Below are positions 53,886-62,482 of a stretch of DNA of 64,000 nucleotides, piece by piece. Below the pieces are notes generated by a model, which had not been told where the DNA came from, did not search any database, and worked only from the letters and a program-made list of their open reading frames with translations. Source of the stretch: CAZLLE01 sp964560425 (GTDB lineage Bacteria > Campylobacterota > Campylobacteria > Campylobacterales > QNZT01); assembly GCA_964560425.1 (NCBI GenBank), contig CAZLLE010000011.1:1-64000 (forward strand). Reading direction: 5' to 3'. Position 1 is the first letter of the stretch, and each line of letters starts with the position of its first letter. A program made the position numbers and the translations under genes.

Positions 53886-55069
53886 TAAAATTTATATTTT
53901 TGTCCAGCAATCATGAGCATTGCTGTTTTGCCATGCTCTTTATCATATAGAGCAAACATCAAATTTTGACTCAATTTTTTACTAAGATGCTGAGTAACCC
54001 CTAGAGAGATTGAAGCAGATCGCACATCTCCAATTCGCCAATCACTAGAAGCATACTTCTCATCTGTAAAATAATCTTTTTTTCCACTATAAAAATCTGC
54101 TTTGGATTGGGAGTGATAACGCAAAGAGCCATCAAAAGTCAATTTATCACTATATTTATAAAATATCTTACTCTCAACAGTATGAGCTGAGATATCCCAA
54201 CTATCTCTATAATAACGGTAATTTCCATGCCATACAACATCTTCTCGCAATGCCTTTGCCAAAGATAATTTCACTCCATAACCATTTCTACTATCTGGTC
54301 TATTCTCATTTAAAATAATAGGATTAGTATAATAATCCCTCACTACATTCATATAAGGGTTACTCAATTCACCAGATTCAAAATTTCCAAACAGAGAGAT
54401 TTTACCAATTGTATTTTTATCAATATTTTGAGCATAAGTTATTTGTGTATCAAAAATCTTCTGATAAAAATTTTTACTTCCACCACTTTTGGTATCACAA
54501 TGAGTATTATTAATACACCACATATTTAGTTGAGCATATTGATATGAGGCTGAAAACTCCAAAGAGTTATTTTTATATTTATCCAAGTAGTGCAAATATG
54601 AAAATGAAACTTCAGGAATTCTAAATTCATGCTCATTTGAAAAAGAGAATCCCATCGAAGCTTCATCTTTATCTACAAACTCTTTTGTAATAGTAACTCC
54701 CCCAATATAACGAAGATCACGATAATCAACACTACCATGTCCTATATCCTCTTGTGCAAGATGAGAACCACGCCCATAAGCACTAGGAGAGTGTGTACCA
54801 TGGCTATATGGTGATGCCTCAGTTACAGAATCATAAGTTTTATCATAATATGTAGGCGATGCACCACTTACAATATCAGTAAGCAAATTTGCATTTAGTG
54901 TATATCCACCACCTATACCCATATTCAATTCAATAGAAGGAGCAACAACCGTCGCCTCCTCTTCTGTTTCACTATAGTGCATCACCTGAATATTAACATA
55001 ATCCTCCGCACTTAAAGAAGATGAATAAAGAGCAATGATTGCCAAAAGGGAGAGTTTTTTTATCGACAT
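53885..55069 (-). CDS. DUF3570 family predicted outer-membrane beta-barrel protein
   Basis: 394 aa from ATG 55069 (a TTG two codons earlier is possible). Signal peptide MSIKKLSLLAIIALYSSSLS, then VNIQVMHYSETEEEATVVAPSI, the usual DUF3570 opening. The rest is made of alternating strands and ends in MIAGQKYKF with a terminal Phe, as for barrel proteins. A Ser/His/Gly-rich stretch with SPYSHGTHSPSAYGRGSH follows at about 90-110. DUF3570 proteins occur with DUF4266 and ApbE; the function is not established. Confidence 0.85.
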   Translation of the reverse strand: MSIKKLSLLAIIALYSSSLSAEDYVNIQVMHYSETEEEATVVAPSIELNMGIGGGYTLNANLLTDIVSGASPTYYDKTYDSVTEASPYSHGTHSPSAYGRGSHLAQEDIGHGSVDYRDLRYIGGVTITKEFVDKDEASMGFSFSNEHEFRIPEVSFSYLHYLDKYKNNSLEFSASYQYAQLNMWCINNTHCDTKSGGSKNFYQKIFDTQITYAQNIDKNTIGKISLFGNFESGELSNPYMNVVRDYYTNPIILNENRPDSRNGYGVKLSLAKALREDVVWHGNYRYYRDSWDISAHTVESKIFYKYSDKLTFDGSLRYHSQSKADFYSGKKDYFTDEKYASSDWRIGDVRSASISLGVTQHLSKKLSQNLMFALYDKEHGKTAMLMIAGQKYKF

Positions 55070-55272
55070 CCACAACCCCCACCACCAGCTCTCTCTCCAC
55101 CACGAACAGCCTCTTTGGAGATATACATGTGATTGACAAAACCCATAGACAAAGAGTTTTCATTATCAAATTGCATAATACTTTTTGAAAGTTGCTCTTT
55201 CTCCCAAGGCTTAACATGCGAGGAACAACCAATCAATACAAACAAAAGAGTAAAAACAGATAAAAACTTCAA
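55060..55272 (-). CDS. DUF4266 small lipoprotein
   Basis: 70 aa, TTG start with AAGGGAG upstream. MKFLSVFTLLFVLIGC is a lipoprotein signal with lipobox Cys16. HVKPWEKEQLSKSIM and MGFVNHMYISKEAVRGGERAG match DUF4266; the C-terminus GGGGCGCR ends in two Cys. It overlaps the DUF3570 start. A link to flavinylation by ApbE is known only from repeated co-occurrence. Confidence 0.85.
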   Translation of the reverse strand: MKFLSVFTLLFVLIGCSSHVKPWEKEQLSKSIMQFDNENSLSMGFVNHMYISKEAVRGGERAGGGGCGCR

Positions 55273-55375
55273 AATATCTCCCTTAAAATAGAAAATGATT
55301 ATATTTATATAAAACTTTAATGTTAATTATAGGGATTTTTTTGTTTAGACTTTGCAAATCCACCTTTTTATAATA

Positions 55376-57397
55376 TTAAAATCTTAATTGAAGATTCAGT
55401 TTGAAATAATTTTTTGTTTTATCTTGAATGATAGTTCCAAATTTATGTCGGGAAGATGATGGAGTATCTAATCTAATATTTTCAAATAGATAATCTTTTA
55501 AACTTTCTATATCAATTACATGGAATGTAACTAAATCACCACTCTCTTTTACGACTATTGTTCCATTGCTCTCATAAGAACCGTCCCATCTTTTACCTGC
55601 AAAAAAGCCTAATAAAATAGCTACAAGAAATTTTTTCAATTTATCAATCAACATTGATTTATCATCAATATCCAAATCATTTAGGATATCTGTTTTATCA
55701 CACAGATAATCTATAATATTACTCAATTTAGAAATTCTAGCATGATAGAAAGAGAGTAAAAGATAACCTACTATTTGAGGTAAAACACTATCTACCATTT
55801 TTAAATTATAATTCATAGTATCTTTTTCAGCTTTTAGATAGTGAAATTTACCACCATTTTTAATTATAGCTTCTATTCTATCTTTGATTTTAGTTTTAGT
55901 AGAGATTTTATTAATTTCAGAAACTTTGCTATTGTCTAAATCTTCAATTTCAAACATAAAATTACTATTTCCAGAAGCATTGAGTAGAGTTGGTTTACTA
56001 CCTAAGTATGATTTTATACCAAACCCCTCATTTTCTCTAACAAATGTGCTATGCTCTATATCAAGAACAATATCTGCTTTTTGAGAACTATTACCACCTT
56101 TTATAGCACTAAACCCCAAGGCTGTTTGAATAATCTCAAAATCACCTATTTCAAAAGTCCCTTTTCCCTCTTTAATTCGATTTAAAATATTCGATATTGA
56201 TTTATCAGTTATAATTTTACCTATATCTATTTTATTTTCTATACCATTTTTTGTATTTACTGATTTAATTGTAAATTCACTCAAAGGAATAAACTCTAAA
56301 TCTAAATTTTCAGTAGTTATTTTATTGACTTTAAAATAATCTCCTGTTGGGTTTAGGTTCTTATCAGATAAGAGTAATTTTTGCTCTAATAATATTTTTA
56401 CAAATGCGAATAGTTCTGTCCACTCTCCCTTATTTTTACTCTTTTTCACTATTTTGCCTTTTTTATCAAGATGATTCATATAAGATATAATATTTTTACC
56501 CACTTCTCTAACTGCATCAATAGCAACACTATTACCTAATTGTTTCATAGCTTGAGTAGCACAAACAGGAAAATGAAAATTATCAGGAAAACCTTGCATT
56601 TTTTGTGCCTCTTTAAATGATAACTTTTTAACCTCCCCATCAACCAAATAAGAGTCCCAATTTCTTCTATCATTAATATTAGAACCCCTACCACCAACAC
56701 GAAGTGTAAAACCTAACTCTCTACTACATTTACCACCCCATACATCACTCATAGTAAATTTCAGAGGCTTTTTAGGTGGAAAAGTGAATCCTTGAAGTAT
56801 ATCTTCATCTCTAAAACCAACCATAAATGTTCTTGGTCTTAGTTGTGGCAATCCATAATCGGAAGCTTTAATGATTTGATAGTAAAATGAGTAACCTAAC
56901 TCCTCTGTAAGTATATATTGTATTGTTTTAAAGGTATTGCCATTGTCATGATTAACTAATCCCCTAACATTCTCTAAAAAAAATGCTTTTGGTTGTTTCA
57001 CTCTTATTATTTCAGCTATATCAAAAAATAGGTTTCCTCTTTCAGATTTATGATTATCTTCAAAACCATATTTTTTACCTACTTGACTAAATGGCTGACA
57101 AGGAAATCCAGCACATAATAGATCAAAATCAGGAATTTCTTCAGGCATAATGGTTTTTATATCTTCATGAAAGAGTCCATTTTCAAATAGATTGGGAGAA
57201 TACTTTTTAAAATTATATTCATAAGTTTTTCTAGCATTTTTATCAATTTCAGAAGCAAATAGACACTCTCCCCCTAATTCATGCATTGCCTGATGAAAGC
57301 CACCAATTCCAGCAAATAGATCTATAAAAGTAAAATTTACATTAGAAATATTGTCACCAATTAAATCAAATGATTTTTTTGAAACCTGTTTTGTCAT
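55376..57397 (-). CDS. DNA cytosine-5 methyltransferase fused to HpaII-type restriction endonuclease
   Basis: 673 aa. Residues 20-310 are a complete C5 methyltransferase: motif I TFIDLFAGIGGFHQA, motif IV GFPCQPFSQVGK with catalytic C100, motif VI FFLENVRG, motif VIII PQLRPRTFMVGF, a short recognition region about 200-255, motif IX SFKEAQKMQGFPDNF and motif X MKQLGNSVA. From about 322 to the end the sequence matches my recollection of R.HpaII-family endonucleases: KGEWTELFAFVKILLEQKLL, DKNLN, and the C-terminal LDTPSSSRHKFG with YFKLNLQLRF. HpaII cuts CCGG. No separate endonuclease or Vsr gene is near, so this is likely a stand-alone restriction-modification system in one chain. Low GC and isolation suggest transfer. 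Confidence 0.85.
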   Translation of the reverse strand: MTKQVSKKSFDLIGDNISNVNFTFIDLFAGIGGFHQAMHELGGECLFASEIDKNARKTYEYNFKKYSPNLFENGLFHEDIKTIMPEEIPDFDLLCAGFPCQPFSQVGKKYGFEDNHKSERGNLFFDIAEIIRVKQPKAFFLENVRGLVNHDNGNTFKTIQYILTEELGYSFYYQIIKASDYGLPQLRPRTFMVGFRDEDILQGFTFPPKKPLKFTMSDVWGGKCSRELGFTLRVGGRGSNINDRRNWDSYLVDGEVKKLSFKEAQKMQGFPDNFHFPVCATQAMKQLGNSVAIDAVREVGKNIISYMNHLDKKGKIVKKSKNKGEWTELFAFVKILLEQKLLLSDKNLNPTGDYFKVNKITTENLDLEFIPLSEFTIKSVNTKNGIENKIDIGKIITDKSISNILNRIKEGKGTFEIGDFEIIQTALGFSAIKGGNSSQKADIVLDIEHSTFVRENEGFGIKSYLGSKPTLLNASGNSNFMFEIEDLDNSKVSEINKISTKTKIKDRIEAIIKNGGKFHYLKAEKDTMNYNLKMVDSVLPQIVGYLLLSFYHARISKLSNIIDYLCDKTDILNDLDIDDKSMLIDKLKKFLVAILLGFFAGKRWDGSYESNGTIVVKESGDLVTFHVIDIESLKDYLFENIRLDTPSSSRHKFGTIIQDKTKNYFKLNLQLRF

Positions 57398-57634
57398 AGT
57401 ATTCTTTAATCCTTTTTATAATTCTATCCAAAGTATTTAAGAAACCTATTTAATGGACTAAACTAAGTACTAAGGCAAAAATAAGCTTTATCAATATAAA
57501 AGATATATTATATTTAAAATATTTTTTACTAAAACAAATTAATAAATATTTTTAATTTTTTATTAATTAATAAGCTCCTTATATCTAATTTTTCGATAGA
57601 ATTCTCCCCTATTTTTTAACATAAGGAAATATCA

Positions 57635-58966
57635 ATGAATGAAGAACTAATCTTTGATACTCCTATGTTGGTCTCAGCCATAATTATGACTCTCACTTTC
57701 ATAGGTATCTTTACAGAAGGTTTACATGGTTTTCATAGAACTAAATTTGCAATGCTAGGTGCATTATCAATGATTTTAGCAGGGCAATATTTTGGTTTTT
57801 ACTCACCAGAACTTGCACTTGAAGCAATTGATTGGAATGTTGTTCTGCTATTGGGTGCTATGATGACTATTGTTGCTATTATGATTCCAACGGGTGGATT
57901 TGAAGTAATTGCATATAAAGTCGCACAACTTAGTAAAGGAAAGCTATTTACACTTATGCTGCTCATGGGTACAGCTGTAACTGTTATATCTCTTTTACTA
58001 GATAATGTTACAACTGTGGTTATATTTGGACCATTAATTGTATTAATTGCACAAGCTCTAAAAGTAAGTCCTATCCCCTATCTTTTAGCCGCAGCACTGC
58101 TCTCTGATACAGGTGGAGTAGCTACATTGGTAGGTGATCCTCCTAATCTTATGATTGGATCAGCTGCAAACATTGACTTTAATACTTTTCTTCTTCATAT
58201 GGGCGGTATTGTATTTTTTGCATGGCTTAGTGTTATATTTGCTCTAAAATATCTTTTTAAGAAGGAGCTGAGTGTAATACCATTCAAACCAGATTTTTCA
58301 AAAATAGCAAAAATTAAAGATAGAGCTACATGGAATGCATCTTTAATTGTTCTTGGGATAATGGTTGTACTATTTATTTTTCACCACCATTTTGGATGGG
58401 ATGCATGGGTAGTATCAGCAATTGGTTTTACTATCTTACTATTTCTTGCCCCAACAATTGAGCTTGATTCGGTATTTCAGAGTGTTGAAATTACACTTTT
58501 GACCTTTTTTATTGCACTATTTGTTCTTGTCGGTGGTGTACATAATAGTCATTTTTTAGAGTACTTAGGAACAATGATATTGCCATTTGTAGAAAAAGAT
58601 CTAATGACATCAGCACTTCTTTTGATGTGGATTGCCGCATTTTTATCAGCAATGATTGATAATATTCCTTTTACAGCGGCAATGATTCCTGTTATTATGG
58701 GACTTGAAGCACAAGGTATTAATATTACACCATTATGGTGGTCTCTTGCTATTGGAGTAGGTTTAGGGGGTAATGGTTCACATCTAGGATCAACTGCAAA
58801 TGTATATATTGTAACACTCTCTGAGAGAGTAGCAAAAGAGAGAAATGATCCATCTTTGGCAATTACACCGGGAGTTTGGTTTAAAAAAGGGACTCCAGCA
58901 ATGTTAGCAACACTACTTTCCGCCTCATTGATTATGTGGATATTTTTTGACTTTTTTTCAAAATAA
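57635..58966 (+). CDS. ArsB/NhaD-superfamily ion transporter, probable Na+/H+ antiporter
   Basis: 443 aa with about 12 membrane segments. SLLLDNVTTVVIFGPLIV and AALLSDTGGVATLVGDPPNLMIGSAA are the first signature half; MIDNIPFTAAMIPVI and GVGLGGNGSHLGSTANVY the second, showing the inverted-repeat fold of the ion transporter superfamily. NhaD-type members exchange Na+ for H+; arsenite or dicarboxylate transport is possible. It stands alone; AAGGAA precedes the ATG. Confidence 0.8.
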   Translation: MNEELIFDTPMLVSAIIMTLTFIGIFTEGLHGFHRTKFAMLGALSMILAGQYFGFYSPELALEAIDWNVVLLLGAMMTIVAIMIPTGGFEVIAYKVAQLSKGKLFTLMLLMGTAVTVISLLLDNVTTVVIFGPLIVLIAQALKVSPIPYLLAAALLSDTGGVATLVGDPPNLMIGSAANIDFNTFLLHMGGIVFFAWLSVIFALKYLFKKELSVIPFKPDFSKIAKIKDRATWNASLIVLGIMVVLFIFHHHFGWDAWVVSAIGFTILLFLAPTIELDSVFQSVEITLLTFFIALFVLVGGVHNSHFLEYLGTMILPFVEKDLMTSALLLMWIAAFLSAMIDNIPFTAAMIPVIMGLEAQGINITPLWWSLAIGVGLGGNGSHLGSTANVYIVTLSERVAKERNDPSLAITPGVWFKKGTPAMLATLLSASLIMWIFFDFFSK

Positions 58967-58999
58967 TTAAATTAGATGGGGGATAAATTCCCTATCTGT

Positions 59000-59800
59000 T
59001 TACCAATCAAGAATAAGAAATATTGAAGATAAAAAATAGTCCATTACAAAAACAATAACAGAAGCAGCAACAACAGCTCTTGTAGTAGCTTCACCAACAC
59101 CTCTTGCTCCACCTTTTGTAAAATAACCTACATAAGTTCCAATAGAACCTACAAAAAAGCCAAAAATAAACCCTTTTAAAACACCTGTAAAGATATCGTC
59201 AAACTGTAGATACATATTTATAGTATTAAGATATACAGTCTCATTTACACTAAGCATACTTACAGAGATTAGATAAGCACTCAAATTTGCTAAAAAATCA
59301 AAAAGAATTACCAAAATAGGAAGAGCAAATGTAGTGGCAATAATACGAGGGATAAGAAGATATTTTTTGGAATCTACTGCCAAAGTATCTAAAGCATCAA
59401 TCTGCTCTGTTACTCTCATAGTACCAAGCTCAGCTGCCATTGCACTAATAGCCCTAGAAGTTATCATCAATCCAGCAAAAACAGGACCTAACTCTCTACA
59501 TATAGATATGAAAATAGGAAATCCCATCATACCCTCTGCCCCAAATTGATGAAATCCTTGATAGAGTTGTACTGCTGTTACCATTCCAGTAAATGTACCT
59601 GTAAGAACAATCAAACCAATAGAACCTATACCAATAATTTCCATCTGTTTAAAAATTTCTTTAATTCTGTAAGGAGGTTTAAAAAAAAGTTTAAAAAGCT
59701 TTGCATTAAAGACAAAAAACCGTCCAAGCTCCTCTAGAAGATCTAAAAAGAAGAAAAAACCTTTACCAAAAAAAGAAAAAAAACTCTCTAAAAGCCCCAT
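59000..59800 (-). CDS. mlaE: MlaE-family ABC transporter permease
   Basis: 266 aa from ATG 59800; a TTG at 59851 would add a basic N-terminus but lacks a ribosome site, while AGGAG lies upstream of the ATG. FKQMEIIGIGSIGLIVLTGTFTGMV, RELGPVFAGLMITSRAISAMAAELGTMRVTEQIDAL and GYFTKGGARGVGEATTRAVV are the MlaE signature blocks. It belongs to phospholipid transport between the membranes. The ATPase MlaF and the MCE protein MlaD, usually just downstream, are not here. Confidence 0.92.
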   Translation of the reverse strand: MGLLESFFSFFGKGFFFFLDLLEELGRFFVFNAKLFKLFFKPPYRIKEIFKQMEIIGIGSIGLIVLTGTFTGMVTAVQLYQGFHQFGAEGMMGFPIFISICRELGPVFAGLMITSRAISAMAAELGTMRVTEQIDALDTLAVDSKKYLLIPRIIATTFALPILVILFDFLANLSAYLISVSMLSVNETVYLNTINMYLQFDDIFTGVLKGFIFGFFVGSIGTYVGYFTKGGARGVGEATTRAVVAASVIVFVMDYFLSSIFLILDW

Positions 59801-59994
59801 ATAATCTACTCTTCTCCTATTTTTATAAAAATAAATCTTACTTTTTGCCAAAAATACTAAACTTTTTTTTCTAAAATACGATTTAGTTAGTGAGTTAAAC
59901 CAAAAGTATCAAAACTATGCAAGCAGGAATGTTTATTGCATAGTCAGGATTTATTACTTAATTTAACAAAATCATAACACAAGGAAGGAAAATC

Positions 59995-60561
59995 ATGGCT
60001 GAAGCAACAGAAAAAACTGAAGTGGTAGCAAAACAACAAGGTGGTTCTAATGTTCTTTTAATCATTGTAGTTGTTATGCTATTTCTAATTTTGATAGGCG
60101 GAGCAGCGGCAGCATATTTTATGCTAAGCGAAGACACAGCAGTGATAGAGGAGGCAAATAAAGTAGAGAAGAGTGCACCCGTAGCTCAACAGACTCAAAG
60201 TGCAAATCCTATGCAACAATCGTCTGCACCACAAAAAAGAGTAACAAATTATGCAGAGATAGGACCAATGTATCCTATGGATAAATTTATTGTAAATCTA
60301 TATACAGAGGGAAGTGATAGATATATTAAAACTTCTATAAATTTTGAACTAGGAAGTGAAGAATTAAGTGCAGAATTAGATTTAAAACAGCCATTAATAA
60401 GAGATATTGTTATTAAAACATTATCAGCAAAAACTTATGAGGAGATTAGTACAATCAGAGGCAAAGAAAACCTTAAAGATGATATCGTTATGCAAGTTAA
60501 TCAAGTTTTATCAGATGGTCAAGTTAACAATATATTTTTCACGGATTTTGTAATCCAATGA
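59995..60561 (+). CDS. fliL: flagellar basal body-associated protein FliL
   Basis: 188 aa. One membrane helix at about 19-43 (NVLLIIVVVMLFLILIGGAA) precedes a Gln/Ser-rich linker and the periplasmic FliL domain: MYPMDKFIVNLYTEGSDRYIKT, LKQPLIRDIVIKTLSAKTYEEI and VNNIFFTDFVIQ at the end. It sits at the stator and supports torque. Overlaps acpS by four bases, a common order in the phylum. Confidence 0.93.
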   Translation: MAEATEKTEVVAKQQGGSNVLLIIVVVMLFLILIGGAAAAYFMLSEDTAVIEEANKVEKSAPVAQQTQSANPMQQSSAPQKRVTNYAEIGPMYPMDKFIVNLYTEGSDRYIKTSINFELGSEELSAELDLKQPLIRDIVIKTLSAKTYEEISTIRGKENLKDDIVMQVNQVLSDGQVNNIFFTDFVIQ

Positions 60562-60929
60562 TAGGTATTGATATTGTCAATATTGAAAGATTTGAAAAAT
60601 TTCTCAAAAGAAAAAATGCTCTAAAAAAGTATTTATCAGAAGATGAAATGAAATTAATCAAATCACCTTCCACGGCTGCAGGATTTTTTGCAGCCAAAGA
60701 GGCAATATCAAAAGCACTAAAAACAGGAATTGGAACAAGTTGTAGCTTTCATGATATTAGAATATATAAAACAGAAAAAAATGCACCATACTTCACACTA
60801 ACTAAAAATATAATTAAAAGATTTAATATTACAGAAACTTCTCTATCTATTACTCATGATGGAGGCTTTGCAATTGCTGTTGCAATTATTATTCATAAAA
60901 ATGAAATATCCTTACCTATATCACACTAG
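60558..60929 (+). CDS. acpS: holo-[acyl-carrier-protein] synthase
   Basis: 123 aa. It attaches phosphopantetheine from CoA to ACP. MIGIDIVNIERFEKFLKRKN has the metal-binding Asp, and AAGFFAAKEAISKALKTGIG the Glu and Lys of the active site; ISITHDGGFAIAVAI-like SLSITHDGGFAIAVAI closes the domain. Confidence 0.94.
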   Translation: MIGIDIVNIERFEKFLKRKNALKKYLSEDEMKLIKSPSTAAGFFAAKEAISKALKTGIGTSCSFHDIRIYKTEKNAPYFTLTKNIIKRFNITETSLSITHDGGFAIAVAIIIHKNEISLPISH

Positions 60930-61095
60930 CTAAAAAAATAAAATTAATATATTTATCATTGTAGTTATAAAGTCAAACATTTTATATAATAAAATAGTCT
61001 TAATTTGAACTGCTACAAGTTTTTTTAGTAAATATAAACGCTATTAAGACGATATAGCTTATGAACAACGAAATGTTGCTTAAAAGGAGCATACT

Positions 61096-61284
61096 ATGAA
61101 TAGAGAAAAAAATAGTAGTCTCATAGTAGCTTTTCTATTTGCATTTGTAGGGATTTTACTCTCAATAGGTGCAGTAGGAGAACTAATCGGTGATCTACTC
61201 AAAAAAGCTAAAACATTCTCTTTAGCTAAACTTTTTCAAGAAGAAAAGGTAAAACAAGCATCTTTGGTCTCAACTAAAGATTAA
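61096..61284 (+). CDS. small single-pass membrane protein, unknown function
   Basis: 62 aa. AAAAGGAGC precedes the ATG at good spacing. One hydrophobic segment (SLIVAFLFAFVGILLSIGAVGELIG) is followed by a basic cytoplasmic tail. No family recognised. The leader 61020-61095 contains CAAC-gaaat-GTTG and GCTAT...ATAGC short inverted repeats, so the transcript may be structured. Its 3' end overlaps the remains of the esterase gene on the other strand. Confidence 0.6.
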   Translation: MNREKNSSLIVAFLFAFVGILLSIGAVGELIGDLLKKAKTFSLAKLFQEEKVKQASLVSTKD

Positions 61285-61480
61285 AAAAGTCTTGAATTGT
61301 TTCCATTTTGGTTTCAAATTCATCATATCCATGAGATCCACCCTCTTCTATTAAGAGAGTGGAATCCTCAAATTTTTTCTTCGCATATCTATTTATACTT
61401 ATCAGCAAGATAAGTAGCATAATACCCCCCCAAAAAAAAGAGCCATTTTAATTATCTCTTCTAGTGTTAAGTACCTAAGC
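61274..61480 (-). pseudogene. remnant of a YqiA/UPF0227-type esterase with a T8G7 tract
   Basis: Three pieces of one protein occur in different frames on the - strand. LTLEEIIK (about 61450-61475) resembles the helix before the nucleophile. At 61400-61440 the reading LGGYYATYLADKYK matches the nucleophile elbow GSSLGGYYAT of YqiA, but the codons before it have become T8 and G7 (61425-61439), so the Ser codons are lost. At 61274-61393 RYAKKKFEDSTLLIEEGG then SHGYDEFETKMETI is the C-terminal end with the catalytic His. The 80 or so residues normally between elbow and tail are missing. It looks like a decayed gene. Confidence 0.65.
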
Positions 61481-61566
61481 AATATTGACATAATAACGAA
61501 TATAAATTAATCAAAGTAAAACTTTATTTATAGTATTATTATAAAAAATTATACAAAGGATTTAAA

Positions 61567-62340
61567 ATGGATTTACCATTACCACCAATAAGCGTACCAT
61601 TTACGCTTCCAATAGATATACCTCTTTTGGCACACCCACCACTTGTACATTTTGCAATTGTTTTACCACTAATTGTATTAGTATTAGAGATTATCAACAG
61701 TTTTGCAAAGAAGAAGACTCTATCTGTCATTAATATAGGCATGTTATTTATGATTATGGTTATCATGGTTGGTGCTTTTTTCACAGGAAAAACAGATGCA
61801 ACAGAGGCTTTTGAACTACTCTCTAAAGCGGGTAAAGAGACACTAGGTGAACATAAACTAATTGGAGCATATCTTTTATACTTCTCAATTGCACTATTTG
61901 TTATAAAACTAATATCTGCATCAATTAGAAAAGGCTGGTTGAGAATGCTCTACATCCTCCTACTTGCTGGTTTTGTTGCATTTACATTTTATCAAGGTAA
62001 AGAGGGTGGAGAGCTTGTATTTAAACATGGTACAAGTGTAGCCGCTTTAGCTACAGCTGAAGAGACTATATTTGATCTAAAAGATGAGATGGGCGATCTT
62101 CAAGAAGAGTTAAAAGAGTATACAGATGAAGCAGAAGAGAGTGCAACTCCAACAGAAGAAAAAGCTGAGGAAACTGTAACTCCAACAGAAGAAGCAACTG
62201 AAGTGAAATCTGAAGAGACTACAACTTCATCAGAAGAGGCAACTGAAGTAAAATCTAAAGAGACTACAACTCCAACAGAGGAACTAGATGTGGAAGAGAC
62301 TGAATCTATAAAAGAAGAAGTGGCAATACCAAAAAATTAA
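61567..62340 (+). CDS. DUF2231-like membrane protein with repeated acidic C-terminal tail
   Basis: 257 aa. About four membrane segments cover residues 25-140, with LLAHPPLVHFAIVLPLIVLVLE at the start; HPPLVHFAI is a DUF2231 mark, and conserved His residues could bind haem or metal. GEHKLIGAYLLYFSIALF and AFTFYQGKEGGELVFKHGTSV follow. From about 160 a coiled-coil then a Thr/Glu-rich disordered tail built of TPTEEATEVKSEETT repeats. AAAGGA precedes the ATG. Function of the family is unknown. Confidence 0.75.
   Translation: MDLPLPPISVPFTLPIDIPLLAHPPLVHFAIVLPLIVLVLEIINSFAKKKTLSVINIGMLFMIMVIMVGAFFTGKTDATEAFELLSKAGKETLGEHKLIGAYLLYFSIALFVIKLISASIRKGWLRMLYILLLAGFVAFTFYQGKEGGELVFKHGTSVAALATAEETIFDLKDEMGDLQEELKEYTDEAEESATPTEEKAEETVTPTEEATEVKSEETTTSSEEATEVKSKETTTPTEELDVEETESIKEEVAIPKN
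62146..62286 (+). repeat. 45-bp tandem repeat in the DUF2231-like gene
   Basis: Two full units (62179-62223, 62224-62268) encode TPTEEATEVKSEETT and TSSEEATEVKSKETT; partial units flank them (62146-62178 and 62269-62286). The copies are close at DNA level, so copy number may vary between strains without shifting the frame. Confidence 0.8.
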
Positions 62341-62343
62341 GAA

Positions 62344-62371
62344 AGTCACTCCGACTCAAATCGGAGTGACT
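62344..62371 (+). terminator. terminator after the DUF2231-like gene
   Basis: AGTCACTCCGA (62344-62354) pairs perfectly with TCGGAGTGACT (62361-62371), loop CTCAAA, starting four bases after the stop. No long T run follows. A second inverted repeat, TATTTAGA/TCTAAATA (62386-62423), lies just beyond in the gap before the kinase gene. Confidence 0.65.
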
Positions 62372-62482
62372 AAATAAACACTCCCTATTTAGAGGTAGGT
62401 TGTGACAGGCCTAAATCTAAATATGGAGGAGAAATATATCATAAAAAATAGAATTTTTCTACTATATTTTTAATAAAAATTA

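Noticed and set aside
58975..58996. Possible terminator GATGGGG/CCCTATC after the NhaD/ArsB gene
   Set aside because: The stem has a mismatch and no T run on either strand; too weak to list.
61425..61439. T8G7 tract as a working phase-variation switch
   Set aside because: Neither added nor lost bases restore a full esterase, because the central part of the gene is missing.
62424..62474. Short peptide frame after ATATGGAGGAG
   Set aside because: Sixteen codons with no ribosome site of its own; the GGAGG lies inside the frame.
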